Source: Acanthosepion esculentum (taxonomy: Eukaryota; Mollusca; Cephalopoda; Sepiida; Sepiidae). Taken from it: a stretch of DNA of 64,000 nucleotides. Under the pieces are notes generated by a model. The model was not told the DNA's origin. It worked only from the letters and a program-made list of their open reading frames with translations, and ran no database searches. Both the position numbers and the translations under genes were made by a program. This document shows, piece by piece, positions 31,725 to 42,605 of the stretch. Within the stretch, counting starts at the first letter, position 1, and each line of letters begins with the position of its first letter. The DNA lies in assembly GCA_964036315.1 (NCBI GenBank), contig OZ038496.1, forward strand, positions 12,945,035 through 13,009,034, in the 5' to 3' direction.

Positions 31725-32560
31725 TAGTTCTTCGTAAATATTTTCTTTATTCTATTCGTACTAATCACTGTTCTGTCAACAATTTGGTCAATATCGTTCT
31801 TTTTTGTGCCGGGTCCCTTCAGGACGTTGGCGATCATGGCTCTCCACAATTTCCTGCCCTTTGTAGCTTTTAGTAAATTTTCTCTGTTTGCTATCTCTCC
31901 CAATCCTTGTTCTGTCAACCATTTAGCCAATATCGTTCTTTTTCTTTTGTGTGTCGAGTTCTTTCTGGATGTTGACAATCATGGCTCTCCACAATTTCCT
32001 ATCCTTTGTAGCGCTTAGTAAATTTCGTCTTTTTGCTATCTCTCCTAATTCCTATTCTGTCAACCCTTTACTCATGTAACATTCTTTTTCTTTTATGTGA
32101 CCCGTTCCTTCAGGACGTTGGCGATCATGGCTCTCCACAATTTCCTGCCATTTGTAGCTTTTATTAAATTTTGTCTTTTTGCTGTCTCTCCTGACAAACA
32201 TTTAGTCAATATCGTTCTTTTTTTATGTGCCATGTCCCTTCAGGATGTTGACAATCATGGCTCTCCACAATTTCCTATCCTTTGTAGCGCTTAGTAAATT
32301 TTGTCTGTTTTTGCTATCTCTCCTAAGTCATGTTCTGTCAACCATTTAGTCAGTATCGTTCTTTTTTCTTTTATGTGCCAAGTTACTTCAGGATGTTGGT
32401 GATCATGGCTCTCCACAATTTCCTGTCTTTTGTAGCTTTTAGTAAATTTTATCTTTTTGCTATCTCTCTTAACCCCTGTTCTGTCAACCATTTACACAAG
32501 CCCTTTTTTTCTTTTATGGCCCCTTCAGGACGTTGATGATCATGGCAGATTTTGTATTTT
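31725..32560 (-). repeat. Tandem repeat of a LINE C-terminus, six units of 130-148 bp
   Basis: CATGGCTCTCCACAATTTCCT (or close) recurs at about 31836, 31981, 32127, 32257, 32405 and 32542. On the minus strand each unit encodes KWLTEQGLGEIA, NLLKATKGRKLWRAMIANVL, KGPGT, the extreme C-terminus of a common LINE polyprotein. The period is not a multiple of three, so the frame changes from unit to unit. Terminal coding DNA was amplified in tandem. Confidence 0.85.
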
Positions 32561-32900
32561 GCTATTTCCATCTATCCCTGTTCTGCAACCTTTTCAACCA
32601 GCTCGTTAGGTAGGCTATGAGTCCCTCTTGCCTTCAATATGTCTTGTCAGTGTCAAATTTTCTAAGCCCTCTTTCCTCATTTTGTGCCCTAGAAATTTCA
32701 GCTATCTCTTTTTGATTTTTCCTTTTTCTTTCCATTTTCTCTAAAACCTTCCTGTTGCTCACATGTTCAGTCCATGTTATTCTCAGCACCTTTCTGTAGA
32801 ACCACATTTTTCTCACCCCAAGTTTCTGTGAAGAGATTGTCCACTATTCGCTGCCATACAGGAGGACATACATTACGCAACAGTTCAGTCCTCTTTTATT
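32561..32900 (-). pseudogene. LINE post-RT C-terminal fragment
   Basis: The minus strand reads YVLLYGSE-stop-WTISSQ, then VRKMWFYRKVLRITWTEHVS, NRKVLEKMERKRK, NEERGLRKFDTDKTY. This is the EMWFYRRMLRI-x-WT-x-(2)-V-x-N-x-EVL region that follows the RT domain in a widespread LINE group. It continues directly into the tandem units at 31.7-32.56 kb, so those are its amplified 3' end. No catalytic domain is present here. Confidence 0.75.
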
Positions 32901-33295
32901 ACGTCACCCCAAAACCGCACAATATTTTTATGTCTGCTCAACAATTTTAACTTTCTTTGAAAATAGGGAATATTTTACTTGAAGTTCAAAATTTTTAACA
33001 GCGCAAAAGATTACTACTTCTAAGGAGGTAGTAGATGTTAAATTCCATGTCCGTCTTTCTTTTAGATTCGGCTTTCCGCCTTTATTATATAACGGATATA
33101 ATAATACCCGTAATGGCGGAAATACAAACTTTCTTCCATAGCTCTCTCCTGTTAAAAAAATGTTGTTGTTTTTTTAAGTCGGAAGTAACGATATTTAGAT
33201 AAAAATGATTTTATTAATTTTAGATTCTTAGAATTGGAAAACATCTTGAACAAAAAATAATATCATTCTATACTATATGTTCCAAGAAGAACGTC
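32901..33295. other. AT-rich interval, no gene
   Basis: Nothing recognised. Confidence 0.4.
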
Positions 33296-33304
33296 GGATT
33301 TTTA

Positions 33305-33550
33305 AAGCTTTTTAAAACAGAAATGTTTAATGCTTTTTAAAACAGAAATTTTTAATGCTTTTTAAAACAGAAATTTTTATAGCTTCTTAAAACAGAAATT
33401 TTTTATGCTTTTTAAAACAGAAATTTTTAAAGCTTTTTAAAACAGAAATTTTTAATGCTTTTTAAAACAGAAATTTTTAATGCTTTTTAAAACAGAAATT
33501 TTTAATGCTTTTTAAAACAGAATTTTTTAAAGCTTTTTAAAACAGAAATT
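33305..33550. repeat. 25-bp minisatellite, about ten units
   Basis: Unit GCTTTTTAAAACAGAAATTT-TTAAT, period 25 bp (AAAACAG at 33314, 33339 and so on), few substitutions. Confidence 0.95.
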
Positions 33551-34018
33551 ATGATCAGGAATTGGAATAAAAGTAGTGATAGCACATACCCTGAATCCAT
33601 CATGAAAATTCAGAATAAAGAAATGAGGAAATATAAGTAAATTGAACAAAAGATAGGTTGCATTAAGAATATTTTTATCGAAAACTTTTATCTAATCAGA
33701 TGCAACAATGGCAAAATATAGACCTGTGAACTCGAGTCATGAAATAGCCTTAAACTTTCTTAAATATCCTCGTCAGATATAGGTACTTATATGGATATCA
33801 TGTATGGGTTCCAACTCGTTCAGATATTTTTAAGCTCTCAGCTACATACAACGTTTTTCATGATCAATGAATCGCGCGAAAAGAGCTTTATCAAATAAAA
33901 AAACATATCACTTCAAGACATTCACCTGCAACAACAAAAAAAGTTTAGAGCATGTAACTATAAAAAGAGATAATGATATAACTATTAAAAAAACACAGAT
34001 AATGATATTATCTTTTTA
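33551..34018. other. AT-rich interval, no gene
   Basis: Nothing recognised. Confidence 0.4.
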
Positions 34019-34019
34019 G

Positions 34020-34590
34020 TTATTTCACCCCAAGCAAGGCGGGAATGCCACTAGTACGCAGGGGGGGTTACAGTGAGTGAAAGCAAGAGAAAGAACTGGG
34101 TATAGGGGATATTAACGAAAGGATAAAAGATGAACAAGATTCAAGAAGGTAGAAGATGGCGATTGACGTTGCATTTAATTTTCTTGAAGCTTGTCGTTAC
34201 CAGAAAAGGAAGTAAACGGAAGGGAGTTCCACAGGCGGGAAGTACGAGAAAAGATACTGTTGGAGTAGAAGTGTCGGTTGCATTTAACTATTTCGACATT
34301 AAAAGGGTGGGACCTATATGCCAATCTAGTAGCAGACTTAAATTCATGTAGTCGAGGCATCAGGGGAAAAAAGCTTGTCAGAACAGTTGCCATGAAAATA
34401 TTAGTAGAAAAGGCCGAGGGAAGCCATGTCACGTCGGTGAGAAACTGACTGAAGTCGAGATAGCAAGTTAGGATCGATTACATTACAGATCCTTCTTTGG
34501 ATTTTGTCAGGAACCACGAGAAAATTGCAGGAGCGCCAATCCATATATGGCAGCAGTATTCAATGCACGGGTGAATGTTAGATTTCTAAA
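34020..34590 (-). pseudogene. Jockey-like LINE, RT C-terminal fragment, copy 2
   Basis: Collinear with 17310-17825. The minus strand reads STNIFMATVLTSFFPLMPRL, HEFKSATRLAYRSHPF, NVEIVKCNRHFYSNSIFSRT, SRLWNSLPFTSFSGN. The 3' end again begins TTTCACCCCAAGCAAGGCGG (plus strand). Extends slightly further 5' (to about 34590) than copy 1. No catalytic residues are included. Confidence 0.85.
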
Positions 34591-34699
34591 CGTGTAAGAT
34601 AGATTCTGACGAGAATCAAGATATTAACTTTCCATACTAGCAAAAACAAAATGTTTGCAAGGAAACTACGATAAATACTAGAAAGAACTATAACAGTTA

Positions 34700-35046
34700 G
34701 TGGACTTAATTGGTTTTGTTTTTTGGCGGCAGATCAACTTCTATAGGTTATTTAATGCCGAAATCAGATTTAGTCATACAATTCTTACTAATTAACCCAT
34801 AGCTGGGGGAGAATAGGTGGATTCATACCTTTCCAAAGTGAATATGCACGTAAGTGAATTTGCGCGTAGGTAACTCAAATTGAAACTCGATTAAATATTA
34901 TGTACCTTTATCCATTATACCAATTGCACACCCAAGCTTACAGAACCTGGTATTCTCAAGCGGTCACCCATGTAGCTACTGATCAGGCTCAATGTTGCTT
35001 AACTCTCGGCAACCGATGTTTCAACCTGATGTGACCATAAGCCGTT
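34700..35046 (-). mobile_element. 5S rRNA-derived SINE, copy 1
   Basis: The minus-strand head (about 35046-34933) aligns with whole 5S rRNA: inverse of CTGGTATTCTCAAGCGGTCA, CCCATGTAGCTACTGATCAG and GTTGCTTAACTCTCGG, that is CCGAGAGTTAAGCAAC, CTGATCAGTAGCTACATGGG and TGACCGCTTGAGAATACCAG. It is followed by a body shared with the copy at 39.64-39.98 kb (ATTAACCCATAGCTGG, GTAAGTGAAT). This is SINE3-type architecture: a 5S head with an internal Pol III promoter plus an unrelated body. Substitutions show it is not a working 5S gene. Confidence 0.8.
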
Positions 35047-35419
35047 AATGGACTTGAATAGTCTAACCTGAGAGTTAATGTATTTGCGTGTACAGGTCAT
35101 GTTCAATTCATTTTTTTTAAGCCAGATCATACACTGTCTCCCAAGATCTGTTCAGCATAATTACCGTATCATCTATACGCTGTTTCTGTGGGTGATGTTG
35201 AACCACAAATCTGCTTGAGTTGGCGTTTGCAACAGGGATTGGCCAGCCGCCCTCAATGACAGGTCTACTCGGAAACAAGCATCCAGCCATTATTTATATT
35301 TCTCCCCCTTTCTACAGATACAATTTCTGTAGCCCATCAATAATCAAAGAAATATTTGATCGAAAACGTTTCATTAGATTTACCAATTGTTTATTACTTT
35401 CTATCCTTGTAAATCAAGT
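35047..35419. other. Unassigned interval
   Basis: No supported gene or repeat. Confidence 0.4.
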
Positions 35420-35424
35420 CCGGG

Positions 35425-36410
35425 GCGCATAATGAGGAAAGACGGCTCAGAAAATTTGATACTCACAAGTCAGATCGAAGATAAGAGAAACAGAAGACAG
35501 TAACGACGCATAAACTCCCTGGCAAGCTTAATCGAATGAATGACGGGACATGGTTTTAGGAGATATGGCAAAAAGAAAAAAAGTTAATAAGAAATGCAAC
35601 AGATAGAGACATGGTGGAGAGCCATGATCGCCAACGTTCTGAAGGGAAACGGTACATAGAAAAAGGAGAACCCGCCACTTATCAAGCAGCCCTTCGATAC
35701 ATCTTGAGCAAAATTTTACAGATTTTCAAAGAAAGAGAAACAGATATAAGAAGTAAATAACATACGCGGGGAGCCTGGGAGAATGGCTGGTTGGGCGGGG
35801 TTTTGGTGAAAAGGCAGATACACAAGTTTTATTAAGAGCTACAAAGGACAGGAAATAGTGGATAGCTATAATCTCCAATGTCCTGAAGACTTAAATGAAA
35901 CGCTTTATTAGCGAGCAATATGAAACAAAAAGGACAAATACGTAACATCAGAAAGAGACAGTCGAACTTTTTAGGGCACAGAGTGAGGAAAGAGAGCTTG
36001 GAAAATTTGATACACGCAAGACATTGAAGGCTAGAGTGACAGATGAAAATAGCGGACTACCTACCTAACGAACTTGTGTAAATGGTTGACAGAATGGGGG
36101 TTAGGAGATATAGTAAAAATCCAAGCTTTACTAAGAGCTACAAAGAACAGGAAAATGTGGAGAGCCATGATCGCTGACGTCTAGGGTTACGGCAGATAGA
36201 AGAAAAATTCGATGATAGGGACGCTATGTGAAAAACAAGAGTGAGGATGAGGACATGTTAAAATTAAGAATTATGTCGCTTTCATGAAAGAAAAGCTGAG
36301 GAATTAAAGTCAAAAGACAAACTTTACTATGGTCTGCAAAGGACAGGAAGCTGTGGAGTGCCTTGATCACCCCCTTTCTGAAGGGAGACGGTATACAGAA
36401 GAAGAAAAAT
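35425..36410 (+). pseudogene. LINE C-terminal segments, four imperfect tandem copies, plus strand
   Basis: The plus strand carries recurring MRK-x-(2)-SENLI, WM/WL-x-EQG-like and LL/LI-RATK/NATDR...WRAMIA words. TGGAGAGCCATGATCGCCAA and variants occur near 35615, 35858, 36157 and 36350. It is the same LINE C-terminus as at 31.7-32.9 kb but inverted, and with longer repeat units (about 190-300 bp). Frames are broken within and between units. Confidence 0.7.
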
Positions 36411-36473
36411 TCTGTCAATAGACTACTCCTATGGTATGGAACAGAACTAAATAACTTGTACATATATACTGGG

Positions 36474-37068
36474 TGCGGCAGAAATACCTCCCACATATAC
36501 ATCTCAGAAATACCCCCACATATACATCCCAGAAATACCCCCACGAATATATCCCAGAAATACCCCCACGTATACATCCCAGAAATACGCTCACATAAAC
36601 ATCCCAGAAAATCCTAACATATACATCCCAGAAATACCCTCAGATAAACATCCCTGAAATACCCCCACATATACATTCCAGAAATACCCTCACATATACA
36701 TCCCAGAAATACCCTCAGATATACATCCCAGAAATACCCCCACATATACATTCCAGAAATACCCTCATATATACATCCCAGAAATACCCCCATATATACA
36801 TTCCAGAAATACCCTCACATATACATCCCAGAAATACCCCCATATATACATTCCAGAAATACCCCCACATATACATTCCAGAAATACCCTCACATATACA
36901 TCCCAGAAATACCCCCACATATACATTCCAGAAATACCCTCACATATACATCCCAGAAATACCCTCAGATATGCATCCCAGAAATACCCTCAGATATACA
37001 TTCCAGAAATACCCCACATATACATCCCAGAAATACCTCCACATATACATCCCAGAAATACCCCCATA
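36474..37068. repeat. 25-bp minisatellite, about 23 units
   Basis: Unit CATATACATCCCAGAAATAC-CCCCA with CATTCCA and CCCTCA variants, period 25 bp; the two variants alternate in places, suggesting a 50-bp higher unit. All frames are open because the unit lacks stops. Confidence 0.95.
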
Positions 37069-37140
37069 TAGAACATTAATGACAATGGTATCAAGCTGAT
37101 GTTTTACCATTATGCGGGAGGTATTTCAGTCCACCATGTA

Positions 37141-37506
37141 CATTGCGGTCCGAAAGCCTTTTCACCCGTACATAATATACTTTTCTATTTCAACGCTCTG
37201 TGGGGTTTTATCAAGGAGATTTCACATGAACGATACCAAAATACCTATCTTTTGAAGGCCGCCTTTCGAAGAGCCTTTGCAACAATCAACAAAGCACAGC
37301 TTCGTAAAATAACACACAGGATACGGTGCCAATCATTTTGTGCCACGAAAATGATGGTGTTCATACATACCTTCTCGATGTGTGACAGCGTTAATGAAAG
37401 GGAATAAAATGAATCCAGTACCTATGCTTTGTATTATTGTATTACTTGTTCATCTATTGTTCTCATTACTTTTTGGTAGTGGTGACAAGACTTTCGGACC
37501 ACCCTG
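37141..37506 (+). mobile_element. Internally deleted mariner-like transposon
   Basis: The left end (CATTGCGGTCCGAAAGCCTT, from 37141) and inverted right end (CAGGGTGGTCCGAAAGTCTT, to 37506) are terminal inverted repeats, each bordered by TA (37139-37140 and 37507-37508). 366 bp, containing only a transposase C-terminus. Confidence 0.8.
37165..37407 (+). pseudogene. mariner-like transposase C-terminal fragment
   Basis: The plus strand reads YFNALWGFIKEISHERYQNT, LLKAAFRRAFATINKAQLRK, ITHRIRCQ, then VFIHTF and a stop at 37407. The WGFIK-x-(n)-L-x-(3)-RAFATI-x-(5)-L pattern is the final helix region downstream of the last catalytic Asp in mariner-type transposases. The catalytic triad and DNA-binding part were lost in the internal deletion. 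Confidence 0.75.
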
Positions 37507-37508
37507 TA

Positions 37509-37827
37509 TATCGATTCAAACTCAAAATCAAAAACACGGACCTATCCACAAGAGATTCTCTTAAGAAAGCTGAAAATTTAGCATCGATGGTTTTTATTTT
37601 CAGCCTGGACGTAATAAAATAAAGAATTTTTGATAGATTCCAGATTTATTTAAGCCACATTAAGAAACCATCACTCACTAACAATGGCTTACGAGACGTG
37701 TTCTTTAACCATTTTAACTAGTTTTACTTTGATTTTATAAAGCAATAACTCTAGAATGGAATTTGTATGATTTACAAATTAAATAACTATTCGTTTTAAA
37801 ATCTTGAAACTTTCATTCGTTTTTCTG

Positions 37828-37894
<67 letters not shown>

Positions 37895-38330
37895 GTTACA
37901 ATAATGTATGTTTCTCCTGCCAGAAGCAATAGTTCGTTGCCATCTAATTCAATCTTTTAAACATGGAGAAATATTTTCTGTGTTTGTTTTCTGTCCAATC
38001 TACGCCAAGATCTTTTTGCATACGGCCTGATTATTATTTTCTCGTCTACTTTTACTCTGAGTCAATTTATTGTTGATGTTTCTTTTTCTTTTTCTTTTTT
38101 TCTGTGTCTGTTTTGTTTTTGTTATCTCTTCCGATTCTTTGTTTCTTCCCGACTTTTGTGGATACGAAAAAATCTGAATGACTGCAGCAACGCTCAGTGG
38201 TAAATCCAGATCGATTCGCGAAATGTCTCGAGGCCCCAGCACGCGCCACGAGAGCAACCCACAATGGCTTAGTGTCTGGGTTTAGATGTTGTGTCTTTGC
38301 ATTGCGCATTCATTGTATTTCTTGTCTTTT
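37509..38330. other. Intergenic with (ATT)n at 37833-37893
   Basis: A clean ATT triplet run and otherwise no supported feature. Confidence 0.6.
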
Positions 38331-38563
38331 CACTTCACTTCCTTTTTGGCTTGCAACAGTTTTTTTTAATTTTTATTTCATTCGTTTTATTTTTATTCCC
38401 GCCTTCTTTCTCGAATACACTTTCTTTCTTCACTTGTCTTTTTGCATCCCACTTCCGTCATTATTGCCTTAGTCTTTTTTCACAACATCTTTACCCCATC
38501 ATCTTTCTCAACTTTCTTCTGTAGCTTTCTCTCTCTCCTTCACCTCTTTTCTCTCTCTCTCTT

Positions 38564-38636
<73 letters not shown>

Positions 38637-38759
38637 TCTGGTTATCTTACATGTTCTCTTTTTTCTCTCCCTTTTAATACTTTCTTTCTTCTATCTTTTT
38701 GTCGATCTTTATTCTTCTCTCTCTCTCTCTCTGTTTCTCTCTCCCCTCTCTCTCTCCCC

Positions 38760-38795
<36 letters not shown>

Positions 38796-39280
38796 GATAT
38801 TTTACAATTCTCAAGGTCTTTCTCTCTTCCAGCCCACATTTTCTCTCTTCCTTTCTTTTCTTCTTATCTCTCTTCTGGTTGCCTTATACTCCTTTCTTTC
38901 CATCTCCATTCAATTCAGTTTCATCCTATCTTCTCTCTCAATCTTTTTTATCCCTTTCTCCAATTGCCTTATATTCATCACTCTCTGCCTCTCCTCCTTT
39001 CAAATTTTCTTTCTTCTATCTCTTCCCATCATCTTACGGCTCGTACTTTCTTTCTTTCTTTCGTTTGATTATCTTAAACCCCCTTTCCATCTCTTTTCCC
39101 TTCATATTCTTTCTTTCTTATATCGTCTCTTTGCATCCTCCTCCTATAACAGTCTTACTCACTCTCTTTCTCTCACCCTCCCAATCTAATTCTTACTTTC
39201 TTAACCTATTCCTATTTTTCTCCTCTTTTTCTCTGTACTTTTTGTCTTCCTCTCTGTGCTTTTTGTTTCCATCATGAAGG
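38331..39280. repeat. Pyrimidine-rich tract with (CT)n and (TA)n
   Basis: T/C-rich on the plus strand, with (CT)n at 38548-38604, (TA)n at 38605-38632 and (CT)n at 38715-38793. Confidence 0.9.
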
Positions 39281-39620
39281 CAAATATTGTCTAGAGCCCT
39301 GAATAACTTTGGGATTGGTTGTAGAGTGGTTTTCCGTTGCCATATCTTTATATTTTTAGCATATTTTTTAAGTTTTCTTTATTATTATTTTTTATCTCCT
39401 CGCGATTGTAATTCACGTTCTTTCTTTCTTGCCAAATGGGATGTTCAAATAAACAAGCAGTTGCCACTACTGAAAATGTAATGAGCGAAGCGTGCTGAAC
39501 TCCAGGGCTAAGGAAATTTGTATTCATTTGGGTACTAATACTTTTTGGAAAGATAGGAATCCAGCTCTTCAAATCAGGTAGCTCTGACTGATTAATTCGT
39601 CTTCTACGGTTTATCAACCC
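39281..39620. other. Unassigned interval
   Basis: Nothing recognised. Confidence 0.4.
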
Positions 39621-39629
39621 TTTTGCATG

Positions 39630-39980
39630 TTATTTAAAGCCAGAAAACATTTTGAGATTGTAATAAAATTTTTACAAGATAACAATGATGTAGTGATACA
39701 ATTTTTACTGATTAACCCATAGCTGGCGGGAAATGTGCATTCATAGCTTTCCCAGGGATACTTGTGCGTAAGTGAATATAACGAACCCAACTGGAATTTG
39801 AACTTGGCTCTTCGATTAATAATTTCGAGCCATTATCGATTACACCTCCCTCACATCAAAGCTTACAGCTCCTGGTATTCCCAATCAATCACCCACCTCA
39901 GTATTGACTAGTCTCGATGTTGCTTAACCTCGGTGATCATGCTGGAAGCGGTGTCTCAACATGACAGAACCCAGAAGCTA
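39630..39980 (-). mobile_element. 5S rRNA-derived SINE, copy 2
   Basis: The minus-strand head (about 39980-39860) aligns with 5S rRNA: inverse of AGCTCCTGGTATTCCC, CACCCACCTCAGTATTGACT and CGATGTTGCTTAACCTCGG. The body (39700-39860) shares ATTAACCCATAGCTGG and GTAAGTGAAT with copy 1 at 34.7-35.0 kb. Confidence 0.8.
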
Positions 39981-40096
39981 TTGGTTAGATATCAGGCCAA
40001 AATGAACTCTCTCATCAAGATGTCTTTCTTATTATTTTCTTACATCGTAATCGCTATTTTTCCTCTCTTTTCTTCTGGCACGCATTTTAATTCTTT

Positions 40097-40215
40097 GGGG
40101 CACCTCGTGGCCGTGTAATAGTTAGTAAGCTTGTCTCGCTAGAGTAGTGAATTCGATCCTCACTGAGTGCCCCATACGTTCGGCCTTGTGCATCATCTAA
40201 GCTACGCTTGGAAAA
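40097..40215 (+). mobile_element. SINE with tRNA-Asp-like head
   Basis: 40097-40173 folds like a tRNA. The acceptor stem GGGGCAC/GTGCCCC is perfect (7 bp). There is a D-arm-like TGGCCGTGTAATAGTTAG, an anticodon loop TTGTCTC with GTC (Asp) and T33, and a T arm with TTCGATC but a mismatch in its stem. No CCA or terminator follows. Instead CGGCCTTGTGCATCATCTAA continues, the same word as in the repeats at 4.97 and 14.74 kb. Confidence 0.7.
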
Positions 40216-40239
40216 TCACTATAATTTAATTCTTTGACA

Positions 40240-40874
40240 ATTTTTTTCTTTCTTTCTAATGTATCCTTCTATTCGATTTCCTTTTTTTTCCTTCTTCTTT
40301 TCTTTCTTTTTTCATTCTTTTTTCATTCTGCCATTCTTTCTTCCTTTCTTTTCCTTCTTTCCTTTCTTTTTCATTCCCCCATTCTTTCTTCCTTCTTTTC
40401 TTTCTTTTTTCATTCTTTCTTCCTTTCTTCCTTCTTGTCTTTCTTTTCTCATTCCCCCATTCTTTCTTCCTTTCTTCCTTCTTTTCTTTCTTTTTTTGTT
40501 ATGACATTCTTTTTTCCTTTTTTCCTTTCTTCCTTTCTTCCTTCTTTTCTTTCTTTTTTCATTCGGCCATTCTTCCTTCCTTTCTTCCTTCTTTTCTTTC
40601 TTTTTTCGTTCTGACATTCTTTCTTATTTTCCCTTTGTTTCTATTATTTTTTTCTTTCCTCCTTTCTTTCTTCCTTCCTACCTTTCTTTCTTTTTTCGTT
40701 CTGTCACTCTTTCTTACATTTTCCTTCCTTCTTTTCTTTTTTCTTTCTATTTTTCGTTCTTCCTTCCTACCTTTCTTTCTTTCTCTTTTGTCCTGCTATT
40801 CTTTCTTCCTTTCTTTCTTTTTTCATTCTGTCACTGTTTCTTTCTTTTTTTGGTTCTGCCATTCGTTCTTCTTT

Positions 40875-40915
<41 letters not shown>

Positions 40916-41165
40916 TGACATTCTTCCTTCCTTTCTTTCTTCTTTGTCATTTTACACCTTCTTTTTCCCTGTCATTTTCTTTCTTTCTTTCTCTTTCTTT
41001 TTTACTCGGTTTCATACCGTTTCAATGATTTTTATGTTTTACAATTTTCTTCTTTCTTTCTTTCATTTTGTTTCGTCTTTGACTTTTTCTTTCTTTTTTC
41101 TTTTATTATTTCTCCCTCTTTTACACTTTACTTATTTTTCATTTTTCTTCCATTATTCTTCCGTC
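40240..41165. repeat. Pyrimidine-rich tract with 60-70 bp higher-order units
   Basis: CTTTCTTCCTTCTTTTC blocks separated by recurring TTTTTCATTC(T/C)(G/C)(C/A)CATTCTT words about every 60-65 bp (near 40315, 40375, 40437, 40497, 40558, 40609). An organised minisatellite, not random pyrimidine. Confidence 0.85.
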
Positions 41166-41478
41166 TTCTTTCTCATTGACCAAATATTTGTTTTGTCTTT
41201 GGTTATACATTCCATTATTGTAACAAGAAGGAAATTGGGAAGCTTCCTGCTCGCTCTTAATTTTAATGAATTGTCGAAGGATTCTAAAAATTCCCGCGTA
41301 TTTTCCCCTGTCAAGTGCTGGTCAAATATCCTCCGATTATTTTCAGTTCATTATCATCATATTTTCCATCTTCATCATCATCATCATCATTATTATGCTT
41401 TCTCACACAGTTTACGTTCTTGGATGCACCAAATACATTAAGATATCTGTCAAGTCACAAGAAGGTGTTCGGACCAAC
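41166..41478. other. Unassigned, with (CAT)n
   Basis: ATC/CAT triplets at 41341-41396; no gene. Confidence 0.5.
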
Positions 41479-41585
41479 ATCACTATCATTATTATTTTAT
41501 TTCCATTGATTTCTGGTAAGTACACATTTCTTTCCGGGTCCCGCCCAGAGACCTAAGGTTAGAAATGGCATCATGACATTTTCCA
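41478..41585 (-). pseudogene. LINE 3' UTR end with (AAT)-type tail, copy D
   Basis: The same 3' UTR words as copies A-C (GTCATGATGCCATTTCTAAC, CTTAGGTCTC, GCGGGACCCGG) and an AATAATAATGATAG-type tail. No coding part is left; family T was inserted at its 5' side. Confidence 0.7.
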
Positions 41586-41757
41586 CTGACAAAGGACACA
41601 TTGCACAGTGGATAAAAGCGTTGGTTAGATGCCGTGACAGGATCCAAAGAGTATGAGTTCAATACCCGGTTAAGACAGTGAGAAGAAGAGAACTTGGAGA
41701 GGGGAATTAACAGGAGGTAACTGACATCCATTAGACGTGGAACTAGAACACGTTTTT
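41586..41757 (+). mobile_element. Family T, head and part of body
   Basis: GGACACATTGCACAGTGGAT, GAGTTCAATACCC (A and B box), GGCAG/GACAG, AGAGGGGAATTAACAGGAGG, then GACATCCATTAGACGTGGAA and abrupt end. Confidence 0.75.
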
Positions 41758-41783
41758 TGCTTTTTCTATCTTATTTGTTTATA

Positions 41784-41914
41784 TCAGTAGTTCTCAATCC
41801 TTTTTTTTTACCCATTTCCTTTTCTTTTACTCTTAATTTTTTTGTGGAATTCCATTCAGCCCTGACCACCGATTTATGAAGAAATATGTCTATCTCTCTG
41901 TCTCCCTTCCGCTG

Positions 41915-41978
<64 letters not shown>

Positions 41979-42108
41979 CGTGTGTGTGTGTGTGTGTGTG
42001 TGCGTGTGTGTGTGTGTGTTTGCGTGCGTACGAACACTGATGTCAACTATCAGCGGGCAACACCCAATAACTCTTAGATTATTACAATAAATCGTCTTCC
42101 CCTAATTC

Positions 42109-42159
<51 letters not shown>

Positions 42160-42170
42160 GGATTGAAAAG
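41784..42170. other. hAT-like terminus and microsatellites
   Basis: TATCAGTAGTTCTCAATCC at 41784 resembles the termini at 43158 and 43857. Then (CT)n 41915-41937, (TA)n 41938-41966, (TG)n 41967-42019 and (TA)n 42113-42156. Confidence 0.5.
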
Positions 42171-42511
42171 TATATCCCTATTTTATATTTTATGTATTAG
42201 TGTCCAGCCAGGCATCCTCCGTTAAAACCCTGTGACCTTTTCCATTCGGTAGGTTTAAGAATAAAGTTTATTATACCAAACCAAGATTTTGGAAGAAATT
42301 AAAGGGCGAATTCCATAAGATATATCTTCCATAACACAAGAGTTTCTGGTGAAATCAGTTGACGCAATTCCTGTGTAGTCGTGAAGATGGTAGCGAAATC
42401 TGCTGCCCATATCGAATTTTAAATAAAACTTCGTTAAACGATTTCCCCTCATATCCATTTCTTGAAAAAATTATAAATAAATTGTATTTTAAAATGTGGA
42501 ATTAATTTTCA

Positions 42512-42605
<94 letters not shown>

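Noticed and set aside
34933..35046. Functional 5S rRNA gene
   Set aside because: Many substitutions, no terminator, and it is fused to a body shared with another degraded copy.
40097..40173. Functional tRNA-Asp gene
   Set aside because: The T stem and anticodon stem have mismatches, no T-run terminator follows and the sequence continues as a SINE.
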